Numbered from the stretch's first letter, positions 45,337 to 53,758 are shown. The stretch: 64,000 bases of DNA from Tabrizicola piscis (GCF_003940805.1 NZ_CP034328.1:992001-1056000); one strand, 5' to 3'. Notes: generated by a model not told the origin, from the letters alone. A program made the numbers and translations.

Positions 45337-45371
45337 CCGCCCTGTGGCCCGGGAGCGGGGCCACAGGGCGG
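45337..45371 (-). terminator. Strong hairpin between binding-protein and permease genes
   Basis: A perfect 14-bp stem (CCGCCCTGTGGCCC pairing with GGGCCACAGGGCGG) with a seven-base loop fills the gap between the binding-protein gene and the first permease gene. Such structures usually cause partial termination or protect the upstream mRNA, giving more binding protein than permease. There is no T-tract, so read-through is expected. Confidence 0.6.
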
Positions 45372-45380
45372 CCGTTTGGC

Positions 45381-46619
45381 CTACTGCAGGAAGCCAGCCT
45401 CTTTGGCGGCGGTGTTGTAGGCGGTGATCGTATCCGCAAGGGCCTGTTCAGCCGATTCCTGGCCCTGCATGAACTCGGCCAGGTTGTCGCCCAGCGCCGT
45501 GTGCAAAAGCCCCATGTAGGGCAGCATCGGATAGGGCTTGGCCCCGGCCTGAACCGTTTCGAACACGCCAACGGCAGCAGGGGTGGGCTCATAGCCCGCA
45601 ATCAGCCAAGCCGCAGCTTCAGGGTTGGCGGCGGCCACTTCGGGGGCAATCCCCTTCATCATCGCCTGGAACGACGCGGCAGCGTCTTCGTCGCTGGCAT
45701 TGGTGGCGATGGTGAAGCCATCCCACCAAAGCGTCGTGGCCGGGATCGTGCCGCCCCCAACAGTCGGGGCACCGGCAAGCACGGTATCGGCGGCCACCTC
45801 GGGCGCGGCACCGGCGGGGTCGATCAGCGCCCCCGCGCGTGAGCCCCACATGTTCTGCATGGCAGCACCGCCACCTTCCCAGACCGGGCCAAGGGCGTTG
45901 GTGTCAAAGGTCATGTATTCCGGCGCCATCGTGTCGGCCATGGCCTTCATCATCGCAAGCGCCTTCAGCCCAGCCTCGCCGTTGATCGCCGCGTTGGCTG
46001 TGCCGGGCTCGAACAGCTCACCGCCAAAGCCCATGTACATGTTGACGAATTCCTGCGCGAGGTCCCAGCCGGGCTTGAAGTTCGCGACCAGAGGGCTGGC
46101 AACCTCGCCCTTTTCCTTCAGGATGATCGCAGCAGCGACCATGTCTTCATAGGTCTTCGGCGGGGCAATACCGGCGGCTTCCAGGATCGACTTGCGGTAC
46201 ATCAGGTGCTGCGCATTCGCCATGAACGCGATGGCCACGATCTTGCCATCGACCTTGATCAACTGATTGGGCTGAAGTTGCTGGCCGTACATCGCCACCA
46301 GATCGTCCAGCGGGCGCACAAGGCCTTCGTTCAGCAGCGGCACCAGTGACCCATTGGCCACCACCGCCACGGTATAGGTCGCCGGGTTGGTGGACAGGGC
46401 CGCAACTTGCAGGTTCTTGTGTTCCGCTGTCAGGTTGGCGGTGACTTCGACCGTGTCGCTGGCGCAGGTGGCCGCTGCGGCGCTGACCAGTTGCAGCGCC
46501 AGGAAATCGTTGGACAGGATACGCACCGAACCCTTTTCGATGCCGCAATCGGCATAGGCAAAGCTGGTCGAGGCGAACAGGGCCGCAAGGGCAAGGGAAG
46601 ATTTCAGGGTTAGTTTCAT
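45381..46619 (-). CDS. ABC transporter extracellular solute-binding protein (family 1)
   Basis: This 412-residue periplasmic binding protein has a clear signal peptide (KLTLKSSLALAALFASTSFAYA) with cleavage before DCG. The mature part follows the carbohydrate-binding family 1 pattern, including FMANAQHLMYRKSILEAAGI and KTYEDMVAAA near residues 130-155. The ATG at 46619 has AGGAG six bases upstream; the frame runs further to 46877 but that is the promoter region. It delivers the unknown solute to the two downstream permeases. It is the first gene of the nine-gene minus-strand operon, and a LacI-type operator lies about 190 bases upstream. Confidence 0.87.
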   Translation of the reverse strand: MKLTLKSSLALAALFASTSFAYADCGIEKGSVRILSNDFLALQLVSAAAATCASDTVEVTANLTAEHKNLQVAALSTNPATYTVAVVANGSLVPLLNEGLVRPLDDLVAMYGQQLQPNQLIKVDGKIVAIAFMANAQHLMYRKSILEAAGIAPPKTYEDMVAAAIILKEKGEVASPLVANFKPGWDLAQEFVNMYMGFGGELFEPGTANAAINGEAGLKALAMMKAMADTMAPEYMTFDTNALGPVWEGGGAAMQNMWGSRAGALIDPAGAAPEVAADTVLAGAPTVGGGTIPATTLWWDGFTIATNASDEDAAASFQAMMKGIAPEVAAANPEAAAWLIAGYEPTPAAVGVFETVQAGAKPYPMLPYMGLLHTALGDNLAEFMQGQESAEQALADTITAYNTAAKEAGFLQ

Positions 46620-46671
46620 ATCCATCTCCTGTTGAGAGCATTTTTCAGGCGAACGGCCATTCGTGCCGGTA

Positions 46672-46740
46672 TTCTTGGGCCAGTCGTCTAGGGCCAGAAT
46701 TCTAGGGCCAGAGTTTCCCGACCTGATTTTCTTGGGCCAG
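46672..46740. repeat. Four 12-bp direct repeats upstream of the binding-protein gene
   Basis: The 12-mer TTCTWGGGCCAG occurs at 46672-46683, 46686-46697 (first base G), 46700-46711 and 46729-46740. The start-to-start distances are 14, 14 and 29 bases, as if a fifth copy near 46715 had decayed. The array lies in the leader or promoter of the transporter operon, 53 bases or more before its start codon. It is not an inverted repeat and does not match the LacI operator. Confidence 0.7.
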
Positions 46741-46805
46741 ACCGTCCGACGCAGACAACGCGCTGCGACAGGTGTCCTTGACCTTGCAAAAAACGCTAAC
46801 AGCGC

Positions 46806-46821
46806 GTGAATACGTTTGCAA
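46806..46821. promoter_or_regulatory. LacI-type operator in the divergent transporter/SnoaL promoter region
   Basis: GTGAATACGTTTGCAA is, on the minus strand, TTGCAAACGTATTCAC and matches the operator at 32639 in 15 of 16 bases. It lies between the divergent binding-protein and SnoaL genes, 74 bases before the SnoaL start. An extra half-site TTGCAA is at 46784-46789. Confidence 0.65.
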
Positions 46822-46835
46822 TAATTTTCTGCATA

Positions 46836-46858
46836 GGGTTGCATTGACGCTGCAACCC
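46836..46858. promoter_or_regulatory. Inverted repeat in the leader of the SnoaL gene
   Basis: A perfect 8-bp inverted repeat (GGGTTGCA, seven bases, TGCAACCC) lies 15 bases downstream of the LacI-type operator and 36 bases before the TTG start. It may be an mRNA hairpin or a second operator. It shares the TTGCA core of the LacI half-site. Confidence 0.4.
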
Positions 46859-46894
46859 GCGTTTTCTGGCGGGACATCAGGACGGAGAACTGCC

Positions 46895-47962
46895 TTGGAC
46901 AGCCTGCATCTGGCCAACAAACGCACTATTGCAGAGGCTCTTTCAGCGCTTGCCGAGGCACGCCCTGCGGACCTGCCCCATCGGATCGCAGCGCTTTATG
47001 CCCCTGACGCCCATTGGCGCGGGTCGCATCCGATCAACGAACACCGGGGCCCGGAGGCGATCGCCGCACAGGTCTGGCAACCGCTTCTGGCCGCATTCCC
47101 CGACCTTGAACGCCGGGACCTGATCGTGACCGGGGGTCATTACGATGGCCGCGACTATGTTGCGATGGTTGGGCATTACTGCGGGACTTTCCGTTCGGAC
47201 TGGTTGGGAATCCCAGCGACCGGCCGCCCGATCTACCTGCGCTACGGCGAGGTGCATCAAGTTGAGGGCGGGCGGATCGTGCAGTCAAACTGCCTGTGGG
47301 ACGTTCTGGACGTCATCCGTCAGGCAGGGTTCTGGCCGCTGGCCCCAAGCCTTGGAACCGAAGGCATGTGGCCCGGGCCAATCACCGGCGACGGTCTGGT
47401 CTTTCGCGAGACTGATCCGGTGCAATCCGCAGCCAGCCTTGCGCAAACCCTGGCAATGCATGGCACATTGGGTGCCTATGATGATCTGGCTGGCGAAGGC
47501 AGGACAGGCCTGCTGAACATGCCGCAGAAACAGCACTGGCACCCGAAGATGATGTGGTACGGCCCCTCTGGCATCGGCACGACGCGCGGGTTGCAGGGGT
47601 TTGTCGACTATCATCAGTTGCCGTTTCGGCGGGCCTTTCCAAAACGCAAGGGCGGTGGACAGTGGGACGAAATCTCTGACCTCAAGGCAAAGCATGGCGG
47701 TGGCCACTACATCCGGATTGGCGACGGCCCCTATTCCGTGACAGGCGGCTGGCCCTCCGTGTTTGCCATGCATGTCGGGCCGGATTTTCTGGGCGTGGCC
47801 GCTACGGGAAAGCCGGTCACCATGCGGGTGATGGATTTCTATCTGCACCACGAAGGCCTGATCCGCGAAAACTGGGTGCCGCTGGATATTCTGGACCTGC
47901 TTCTTCAAATGGGGGTCGACGTGATGGCGCGGATGCAGTCGATCTTCCGTCGCGGTGGCTAG
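46895..47962 (+). CDS. Two-domain SnoaL-like protein, TTG start
   Basis: This 355-residue protein holds two SnoaL-like barrels. The first (about 1-150) includes HRIAALYAPDAHWRGSHPIN and GIPATGRPIYLRYGEVHQVE. The second (about 195-350) includes LGVAATGKPVTMRVMDFYLHHEG and ENWVPLDILDLL. The chosen start is TTG at 46895, with GGAG about seven bases before it; no ATG fits, and the frame upstream runs through the operator. It is divergent from the transporter operon and probably LacI controlled. No enzymatic function can be assigned. Confidence 0.72.
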   Translation: MDSLHLANKRTIAEALSALAEARPADLPHRIAALYAPDAHWRGSHPINEHRGPEAIAAQVWQPLLAAFPDLERRDLIVTGGHYDGRDYVAMVGHYCGTFRSDWLGIPATGRPIYLRYGEVHQVEGGRIVQSNCLWDVLDVIRQAGFWPLAPSLGTEGMWPGPITGDGLVFRETDPVQSAASLAQTLAMHGTLGAYDDLAGEGRTGLLNMPQKQHWHPKMMWYGPSGIGTTRGLQGFVDYHQLPFRRAFPKRKGGGQWDEISDLKAKHGGGHYIRIGDGPYSVTGGWPSVFAMHVGPDFLGVAATGKPVTMRVMDFYLHHEGLIRENWVPLDILDLLLQMGVDVMARMQSIFRRGG

Positions 47963-48003
47963 GCCGTGCGGCCCCGTCTTGCAAGAGTGATCGCTTTCCG
48001 TCG

Positions 48004-48019
48004 TTGCATACGAATTCAA
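48004..48019. promoter_or_regulatory. LacI-type operator upstream of the SnoaL gene at 48079
   Basis: TTGCATACGAATTCAA matches the operator at 32639 in 14 of 16 bases and keeps the central dyad. It lies 59 bases before the start codon of the next gene, in a gap of about 116 bases after the preceding SnoaL gene. This suggests that the second SnoaL gene has its own regulated promoter. Confidence 0.62.
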
Positions 48020-48078
48020 ATTATGCGAACCTTCTACTCGTCCCATCCTCAACCCGCCACATCGGCGATGGAGCCATC

Positions 48079-49251
48079 ATGAAAGCCGCAGATACACCTG
48101 CATCGGGCGCACCGGCGTCGGGCAGCCCTGCCCACTCGCTGTCACGGCAGAAACCATCCGAGGTGCTGCAGGTGGAACGCCACGACTTTACGCACCTGGT
48201 CCCGGAGAACCGCCCAAGGGCCCAGCCGATGCAGGGTTTTGACGACATCTACACCGATATCGTCGACTATATCGTGCGCTGCACCCACCGGATCTGGGAC
48301 GAGCGGGATGTCGGCCTGATCTACACGCACTACACCCACAACTGCGTGCTCTACAGTGCGACAGGCACAATCTACACGCGCGAGGAAGTGGTTCGCGATA
48401 CAATCCAGAGGTTAGTGTCCCTGCCCGAGCGCCGTGGCATGGCGACCCATGTCATCTGGAATGGCGATGACCAGAAGGGGTTCTACACCTCGCATCTGGT
48501 GACGGGCACCGGGCGGCATACCCAGCATGGTCACTATGGACCGCCGACTGGGCGCACCTTCACCTCGCGCACCGTGGCCGACTGCATGATCTTTGAAAAC
48601 ATGATCTACCGCGAATGGCTGGTGTCAGACCAGATGGCGGTCCTGAAGCAACTCGGGCTGGACACGCAGGCCTATGCCCGCAATCTGGCCAAGACCTACT
48701 TCGACAAGGGGCTTCTGGCCATCGACATCGGGGAAAACCGCCGGCTGATCGGACAGTACCCGCCAGAGTCCAAGGCGGACCTGTCGATTGCCAATACTGA
48801 CCTTGAACGCGACACGCTGGCCTGGCTCCACGAAGTCTTCAACCAGCGCATGTTTGGCCGGATCAAGGACGTCTATGCCCCGACCGTGCAATACCATGGC
48901 CCGCTGATGGCCGAACTTTATGGCGTGGCGTCGGTGATGCATCAGACGCTGGGGCTGGTCGGGTCCCTTCCGGATTGCAGCTTTGTGCCACAGCACATCT
49001 GCTCGACCCCGTGTGAAGAAGGCGGCACCAAGGTTGCTGTCCGCTGGATCATGGAAGGCCACCACACCGGCTATGGCCTGCTGCACGAACTGGGCGCGCC
49101 AACCGGCAAGCGGGTGCAGGTGATGGGGATGAGCCACTACCACTACAAGGACGGCAAGATCGTCGACGAATGGCGCGTCTATGACGAGTTGTCGCTGTCG
49201 ATGCAGGTCAAGCTGGCACAGATGGCCGACACGCCGTCGGTTCTTGACTGA
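48079..49251 (+). CDS. Two-domain SnoaL/NTF2-like protein, long form
   Basis: This 390-residue protein has a Pro/Ser/Ala-rich, probably disordered N-terminus (about 45 residues) and two SnoaL/NTF2-like domains. The first opens with MQGFDDIYTDIVDYIV and IWDERDVGLIYTHY, closely related to the protein at 37704. The second ends GMSHYHYKDGKIVDEWRVYDEL, the usual SnoaL strand with an acidic pair. The ATG at 48079 has GGAG nearby. It was not extended to the TTG at 48004 because that lies inside the operator. Function is unknown; it is in the LacI-linked set. Confidence 0.72.
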   Translation: MKAADTPASGAPASGSPAHSLSRQKPSEVLQVERHDFTHLVPENRPRAQPMQGFDDIYTDIVDYIVRCTHRIWDERDVGLIYTHYTHNCVLYSATGTIYTREEVVRDTIQRLVSLPERRGMATHVIWNGDDQKGFYTSHLVTGTGRHTQHGHYGPPTGRTFTSRTVADCMIFENMIYREWLVSDQMAVLKQLGLDTQAYARNLAKTYFDKGLLAIDIGENRRLIGQYPPESKADLSIANTDLERDTLAWLHEVFNQRMFGRIKDVYAPTVQYHGPLMAELYGVASVMHQTLGLVGSLPDCSFVPQHICSTPCEEGGTKVAVRWIMEGHHTGYGLLHELGAPTGKRVQVMGMSHYHYKDGKIVDEWRVYDELSLSMQVKLAQMADTPSVLD

Positions 49252-50494
49252 GGCAGACGATGTCCCCGAACCCCGGCGCACAGGGCTGCGCCGGGTGACC
49301 CCCCCTACCCCGGCATCCCCTACCCCGGCCTCTCCGGCTTTCGTGGCGACGGCTTGCGCCATGATGGCTTTGGTGTCGCTGTCGATTGACGCGATCCTGC
49401 CGGGTCTGGACAGCCTGGCAGCCGATCTGGGGGTTGCGGATGGCAACCGCCGCCAATGGGTGATCACCGCGCTGTTTGTCGGGCTGGCTGCGGGGCAACT
49501 GTTCTATGGCCCGCTGTCCGACAGTTGGGGCCGCCGAAAGGCGATCCTGCTTGGGATCGGGGTGTTCACCATAGGCTCGTTGACCTCAGCGCTGGCGCAG
49601 TCGTTCGAGACTGTGCTGATCGGGCGGGTTATTCAGGGCCTTGGCGCGGCGGGGCCCCGCACTGTCATCGTCGCCATGATCCGCGACCGGTTTGACGGCG
49701 CGGCCATGGCGCGGCTGATGTCGCTGATCATGTCGATCTTCATCCTCGTACCGATTCTGGCCCCGATCCTTGGCCAGATGGTTCTGCTGGTCGTGGACTG
49801 GCGCGCCCTGTTCCTGATCGTGATGGCGTTTTCCTGGACGGCCGCCCTCGCCCTGATCCTGCTGGTGCCCGAGCGCAAGATCGACCGCCCGCCCTTCAGC
49901 CTGCAGGGCCTGCGGACCGGGGCCACGGCGATCCTGACCCACCGACGGTCCATGTCGATCACCGTCGCGGGGGGCTGCGTCTATGGCGGGTTGATGGGCT
50001 ATGTGAACTCCTCGCAGCAGATTTTTCAGGGCATCTTCAATACGGGGGCGCTGTATCCGGTCTACTTTGGCGGCTTGGCGGTGTTCATGGCCGCCGCGAC
50101 CCTGACAAACGGCAGGCTGGTGCGACGATATCCGATGCAGACCATCTGCATGACAGCCCTTGCAGCGCATTGCCTGTGGTCAGCCGTGGCGCTTGCGGCA
50201 GATCTGGCGATGGGCGGTCTGGGGCTGATCTGGTTTCTGGGATACAGCGCCTTGACGCTCTTTGCCCTTGGGCTGACCTTTGGGAATTTCAACGCCATGG
50301 CCCTGCAGCCCTTCGGAAAGACGGCCGGGGCTGCCGCCGCAGTGCAGGCGACCGTCCTGACCGTCGTCAGTCTTGTTTCGGCAGCGGTGATCGGCAACCT
50401 GTTTGACGGCACGCTTGTGCCGGTCCTTGTGGGCTATCTGGTGATGGGGCTGCTGGCACTGATCCTTATGTGGCTTCCGGCCCCCAGCGACTGA
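49244..50494 (+). CDS. MFS exporter, Bcr/CflA type
   Basis: This is a 12-helix major facilitator protein of about 416 residues, similar to Bcr/CflA drug exporters. The start motif LSIDAILPGLDSLAADLGV and the loop 2-3 motif GPLSDSWGRRKAILLG are typical. The start is unsure: a TTG at 49244 overlaps the stop of the preceding gene, and a GTG at 49295 is possible; no good ribosome site helps. It could export a pathway intermediate or toxic compound of the neighbouring catabolic genes. That link rests only on the overlap and orientation. Confidence 0.75.
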   Translation: MTEADDVPEPRRTGLRRVTPPTPASPTPASPAFVATACAMMALVSLSIDAILPGLDSLAADLGVADGNRRQWVITALFVGLAAGQLFYGPLSDSWGRRKAILLGIGVFTIGSLTSALAQSFETVLIGRVIQGLGAAGPRTVIVAMIRDRFDGAAMARLMSLIMSIFILVPILAPILGQMVLLVVDWRALFLIVMAFSWTAALALILLVPERKIDRPPFSLQGLRTGATAILTHRRSMSITVAGGCVYGGLMGYVNSSQQIFQGIFNTGALYPVYFGGLAVFMAAATLTNGRLVRRYPMQTICMTALAAHCLWSAVALAADLAMGGLGLIWFLGYSALTLFALGLTFGNFNAMALQPFGKTAGAAAAVQATVLTVVSLVSAAVIGNLFDGTLVPVLVGYLVMGLLALILMWLPAPSD

Positions 50495-50627
50495 AGCGGC
50501 AAACGGGGGGATGTCATGGGCCAAGGCCGCCACAGCCCTTGGGCCGGGCGGGGTGTCATTCAGTTTCCCCCCAAGGCACATGCCATGGTATCAGCAAGGC
50601 CAGTGGCGACAGGATGTCAGGACCCCG

Positions 50628-52418
50628 ATGGCCGTTACGCTCAGATCCCTGTGGACGGGTGCCCTCGTGGCCGGTGCCGTGCTGCTGGTTCTGGCGGTGG
50701 AACGGATCGCCAGCCAGAACGCGCTGGATGAAGGTCTGGTCCGCGCTGAAACCACCCTGCGGCAGACAGTGAATGGGCTTGACGGGCACTTGCGGCGGTT
50801 CGAAGCTCTTCCCGCCCTTCTGGCGCGGGATGACAGGGTGCGCGACGCCTTGGCCGCACCGGACGACGCCGCAGGGATCGCAGCCATGAACAGCTGGCTG
50901 GAAGAAACCAACGCGCTGATCGAGGCGTCAGACCTTTACCTCATTGACCTGTCCGGCACGACCATCGCCGCTTCGAACCACAAGCGGGAGGACAGTTTCA
51001 TCGGCCAGAACTTCTCGTACCGTCCGTACTTCACCGAGGCGCGCGACGGGCGATCTGGCCATTTCTTTGCCTTGGGCACGACATCCGGCGTACGCGGATA
51101 CTACTTCGCCTCGTCAGTGCGCGATGCCCAAGGCCAGATCGTGGGGGTTCTTGCCCTCAAGATCGGGGCGGACGAGATCGAAGCCGCTTGGCGCGCGCGC
51201 GACTACCGCATTCTGGTGACCGATCCGGAGGGGATCGTCTTCATGTCGACCGATGCGGTGTGGTTGTATCGGGGGCTTTTGCCGCTTACGCCCGAGCGGT
51301 TGGCGCGCACCGAGGTGTCGCGCCGCTATGCCGACGCGAAGCTGAGTGCGCTTCAGGTGGGTCTGAGCGCGTCAGGCAAGGTGCAACTGATGCGCCTTGC
51401 CGATGGGAACGGGGCCAGTCACGAATACATCGCAACCGAACATGTGATGCCCCAAGCTGGCTGGACGGTACGGGTTCTGTTGGACACAGCCCCCCTGAGG
51501 ACACAGGCGCGGCTGGCGGTGTTGGCCTTCGGGCTGCTTCTGCTGGTGGCACTGCTTCTGGCATGGACCGTCTTTCAGCGACGGGCACGGCTGGCGGAAC
51601 GGCTGGCGATCCAGGCAGCGGCGCAGGCCGATCTGGAACGCCAGGTGGCCGAACGGACGGCGGACCTGACCCGCGCCAATGACGATCTGCACCGCATGCA
51701 GGCTGACCTTGTGCAAGCGGGCAAGCTGGCAGCACTTGGCCGGATTTCGGCGGCCCTGAGCCATGAGATCAATCAGCCCCTTGCCGCCGCACGCAACTAT
51801 GCCGACAGCGCGGGTCTGCTGATCGACCGGGCAGACTTGCCGCGCGCCAAGGAAAACATCGGCCAGATCGTTGCATTGATCGACCGCATGGCTGCCATTG
51901 CCCGCCACTTGCGCAATGTTGCGCGCAAACCGAACGAGCCGTTGAAGACCGTCGATCTGCACACGGTGATCACGGATGCCCTGACAGTCGCGCGCAATCG
52001 GCTGGATTCGGCCGGTGCGACGGTTGATCTCGACATTGCACCCGACCTGCCACTTGTCCGTGGCGGGCCGGTCCGGTTACAACAGGTGATTGTCAACGTG
52101 CTGTCGAACGCCGCCGATGCGGTCGAAGGCAGCGCGGACCGCCGCATCACCCTTGCCGCGCGGGCCGTGGGCGGCGAAGTCCAGATCACTGTGCGCGACC
52201 GTGGCCCCGGTGTCGCCCCTGCCATTGCCAACCGCATCTTCGACCCGTTCTTCACCACCAAGCAGGTCGGCTCCGGGCTTGGGCTGGGGTTATCGATCAG
52301 CTACAACATCATGAAGGATTTCGCAGGCGACCTGCGCGTCAGCAACCACCCCGATGGCGGGGCGATCTTCACCATAGCCCTGACGCCCGCCAGCCCCGAG
52401 GCGATGGCAGCCGAATGA
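50628..52418 (+). CDS. DctB-like sensor histidine kinase
   Basis: This 596-residue membrane kinase has a first helix at about residues 8-26, a periplasmic Cache/PDC-type sensor (about 27-285, with the FSYRPYFTEARDG motif typical of DctB), and a second helix at about 300-320. A coiled coil follows, then a HisKA domain with the phospho-acceptor His in SHEINQPLAAARNYAD near residue 377, and an ATPase domain with NVLSNAADAVEG near 489 and GSGLGLGLSIS near 547. The start chosen is ATG at 50628 with AGGA upstream; the frame runs to 50511. It is coupled by ATGA to the response regulator and probably senses a di- or tricarboxylate in the periplasm. Confidence 0.85.
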   Translation: MAVTLRSLWTGALVAGAVLLVLAVERIASQNALDEGLVRAETTLRQTVNGLDGHLRRFEALPALLARDDRVRDALAAPDDAAGIAAMNSWLEETNALIEASDLYLIDLSGTTIAASNHKREDSFIGQNFSYRPYFTEARDGRSGHFFALGTTSGVRGYYFASSVRDAQGQIVGVLALKIGADEIEAAWRARDYRILVTDPEGIVFMSTDAVWLYRGLLPLTPERLARTEVSRRYADAKLSALQVGLSASGKVQLMRLADGNGASHEYIATEHVMPQAGWTVRVLLDTAPLRTQARLAVLAFGLLLLVALLLAWTVFQRRARLAERLAIQAAAQADLERQVAERTADLTRANDDLHRMQADLVQAGKLAALGRISAALSHEINQPLAAARNYADSAGLLIDRADLPRAKENIGQIVALIDRMAAIARHLRNVARKPNEPLKTVDLHTVITDALTVARNRLDSAGATVDLDIAPDLPLVRGGPVRLQQVIVNVLSNAADAVEGSADRRITLAARAVGGEVQITVRDRGPGVAPAIANRIFDPFFTTKQVGSGLGLGLSISYNIMKDFAGDLRVSNHPDGGAIFTIALTPASPEAMAAE

Positions 52419-53758
52419 AGCAGACCGTCCTTCTGATCGACGATGAAGAAGCGATGCGCCGGTCAACCGAGCAGGCGCTGGAGCTTGCGGGCTTTACAGT
52501 CCATTCGCTACCCAGCGCAGAACAGGCACTTGGCTTTGCCGGTCCCGGCTTCAACGGCGCGGTCATCTCGGACATCCGGATGCCGGGGATGGACGGACTT
52601 GGCCTGCTGGAACGGCTCGTCGAAACCGACCGCGAGTTGCCCGTGATCCTGATCACCGGCCATGCCGAAGTCAGCCTTGCGGTCGAGGCGATGCGGCGCG
52701 GCGCTTATGATTTCATCGAAAAGCCGTTCAGCACCCAAGCGCTTGCCGCCGTGTTGCGCCGCGCTTTGGATCATCGTGGTCTCGTCATCGAAAATCGCCG
52801 CCTGCGCGCGGCTGCCGGACAGCGCGACGACCTTGAGGCGCGATTGCCCGGCCGCAGCGCCGCAGTGATCGACCTGCGCCGCTTTGTCCGCACCCTTGGG
52901 CCGTCCGAGGCGGATGCGCTGATCACCGGCCCTACCGGCGCCGGTAAAGAGGTGGTCGCGCTGGCGATGCATGATCTGTCGCCGCGTGCAGGCCGGCCGT
53001 TCATCGCGATCAACTGTGCCGCCTTGCCGGCCCAGATGATTGAGAGTGAGCTTTTCGGGCATGAGGCCGGGGCGTTTCCCGGCGCGATGCGTCCCCGCTT
53101 TGGCCGTTTCGAACATGCCCGGGGTGGCACGATCCTGCTGGATGAGATCGGCTCGATGCCGCTGGATCTGCAGGCACGCCTGTTGCGCGTGCTGCAGGAC
53201 CGGGTGATCACACGCCTTGGCTCGAATGACCCCATTCCGCTGGATGTCCGGTTCCTTGCGACATCGAAGGCCGATCTTGCGCAGGCTGCGGCGGCAGGGA
53301 CGTTTCGACAGGACCTTCTCTACCGCCTTGCCGTGGCCACCGTTCGCGTACCCCCACTGTCAGCCCGGCGCGAGGACATTCCGCTGCTTTTCCTCAAGCT
53401 GGTCCGCGAGGCCGCCGCCCGCCACGGCGTCGAAGATCGCACCCCCGACCCCGAACTGCTGGCTGACCTTTCGGCCCTGGACTGGCCGGGCAACCTGCGG
53501 GAATTGCGCAATGCGGCGGATCGTTTCGTCCTTGGCCTTGACTGGATGGAGGCCGCCGGACCTGCCACCCCCCGCCTGCCCGACCGTGTTGCCGGGTTCG
53601 AACGCAGTGTCATCGCGGGCGCCATCGCAGCGCATGGGGGGCACCTGCGCAAGGTTTACGAATCGCTCGGGATCAGTCGAAAAACCCTTTACGAGAAGAT
53701 GCAAAAGCACGGGCTTGACCGCCACCTGATCCTGGAAGGGGACGACAGCGACGGCTGA
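52415..53758 (+). CDS. DctD-like NtrC-family response regulator with altered GAFTGA loop
   Basis: This 447-residue regulator has a receiver domain (phospho-acceptor D53 in SDIRMPGMDG, then EKPF), an AAA+ domain (about 143-370; Walker A GPTGAGKE near 172, Walker B ILLDEIGSMP near 240) and a Fis-type helix-turn-helix (about 400-440). The sigma-54 contact loop reads GAFPGA near residues 219-224 where GAFTGA is expected. The Thr in that motif is important for sigma-54 contact in well-studied members, so this protein may use sigma-54 differently or not at all. It sits directly upstream of the tctCBA transporter and is its likely regulator. Confidence 0.86.
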   Translation: MKQTVLLIDDEEAMRRSTEQALELAGFTVHSLPSAEQALGFAGPGFNGAVISDIRMPGMDGLGLLERLVETDRELPVILITGHAEVSLAVEAMRRGAYDFIEKPFSTQALAAVLRRALDHRGLVIENRRLRAAAGQRDDLEARLPGRSAAVIDLRRFVRTLGPSEADALITGPTGAGKEVVALAMHDLSPRAGRPFIAINCAALPAQMIESELFGHEAGAFPGAMRPRFGRFEHARGGTILLDEIGSMPLDLQARLLRVLQDRVITRLGSNDPIPLDVRFLATSKADLAQAAAAGTFRQDLLYRLAVATVRVPPLSARREDIPLLFLKLVREAAARHGVEDRTPDPELLADLSALDWPGNLRELRNAADRFVLGLDWMEAAGPATPRLPDRVAGFERSVIAGAIAAHGGHLRKVYESLGISRKTLYEKMQKHGLDRHLILEGDDSDG

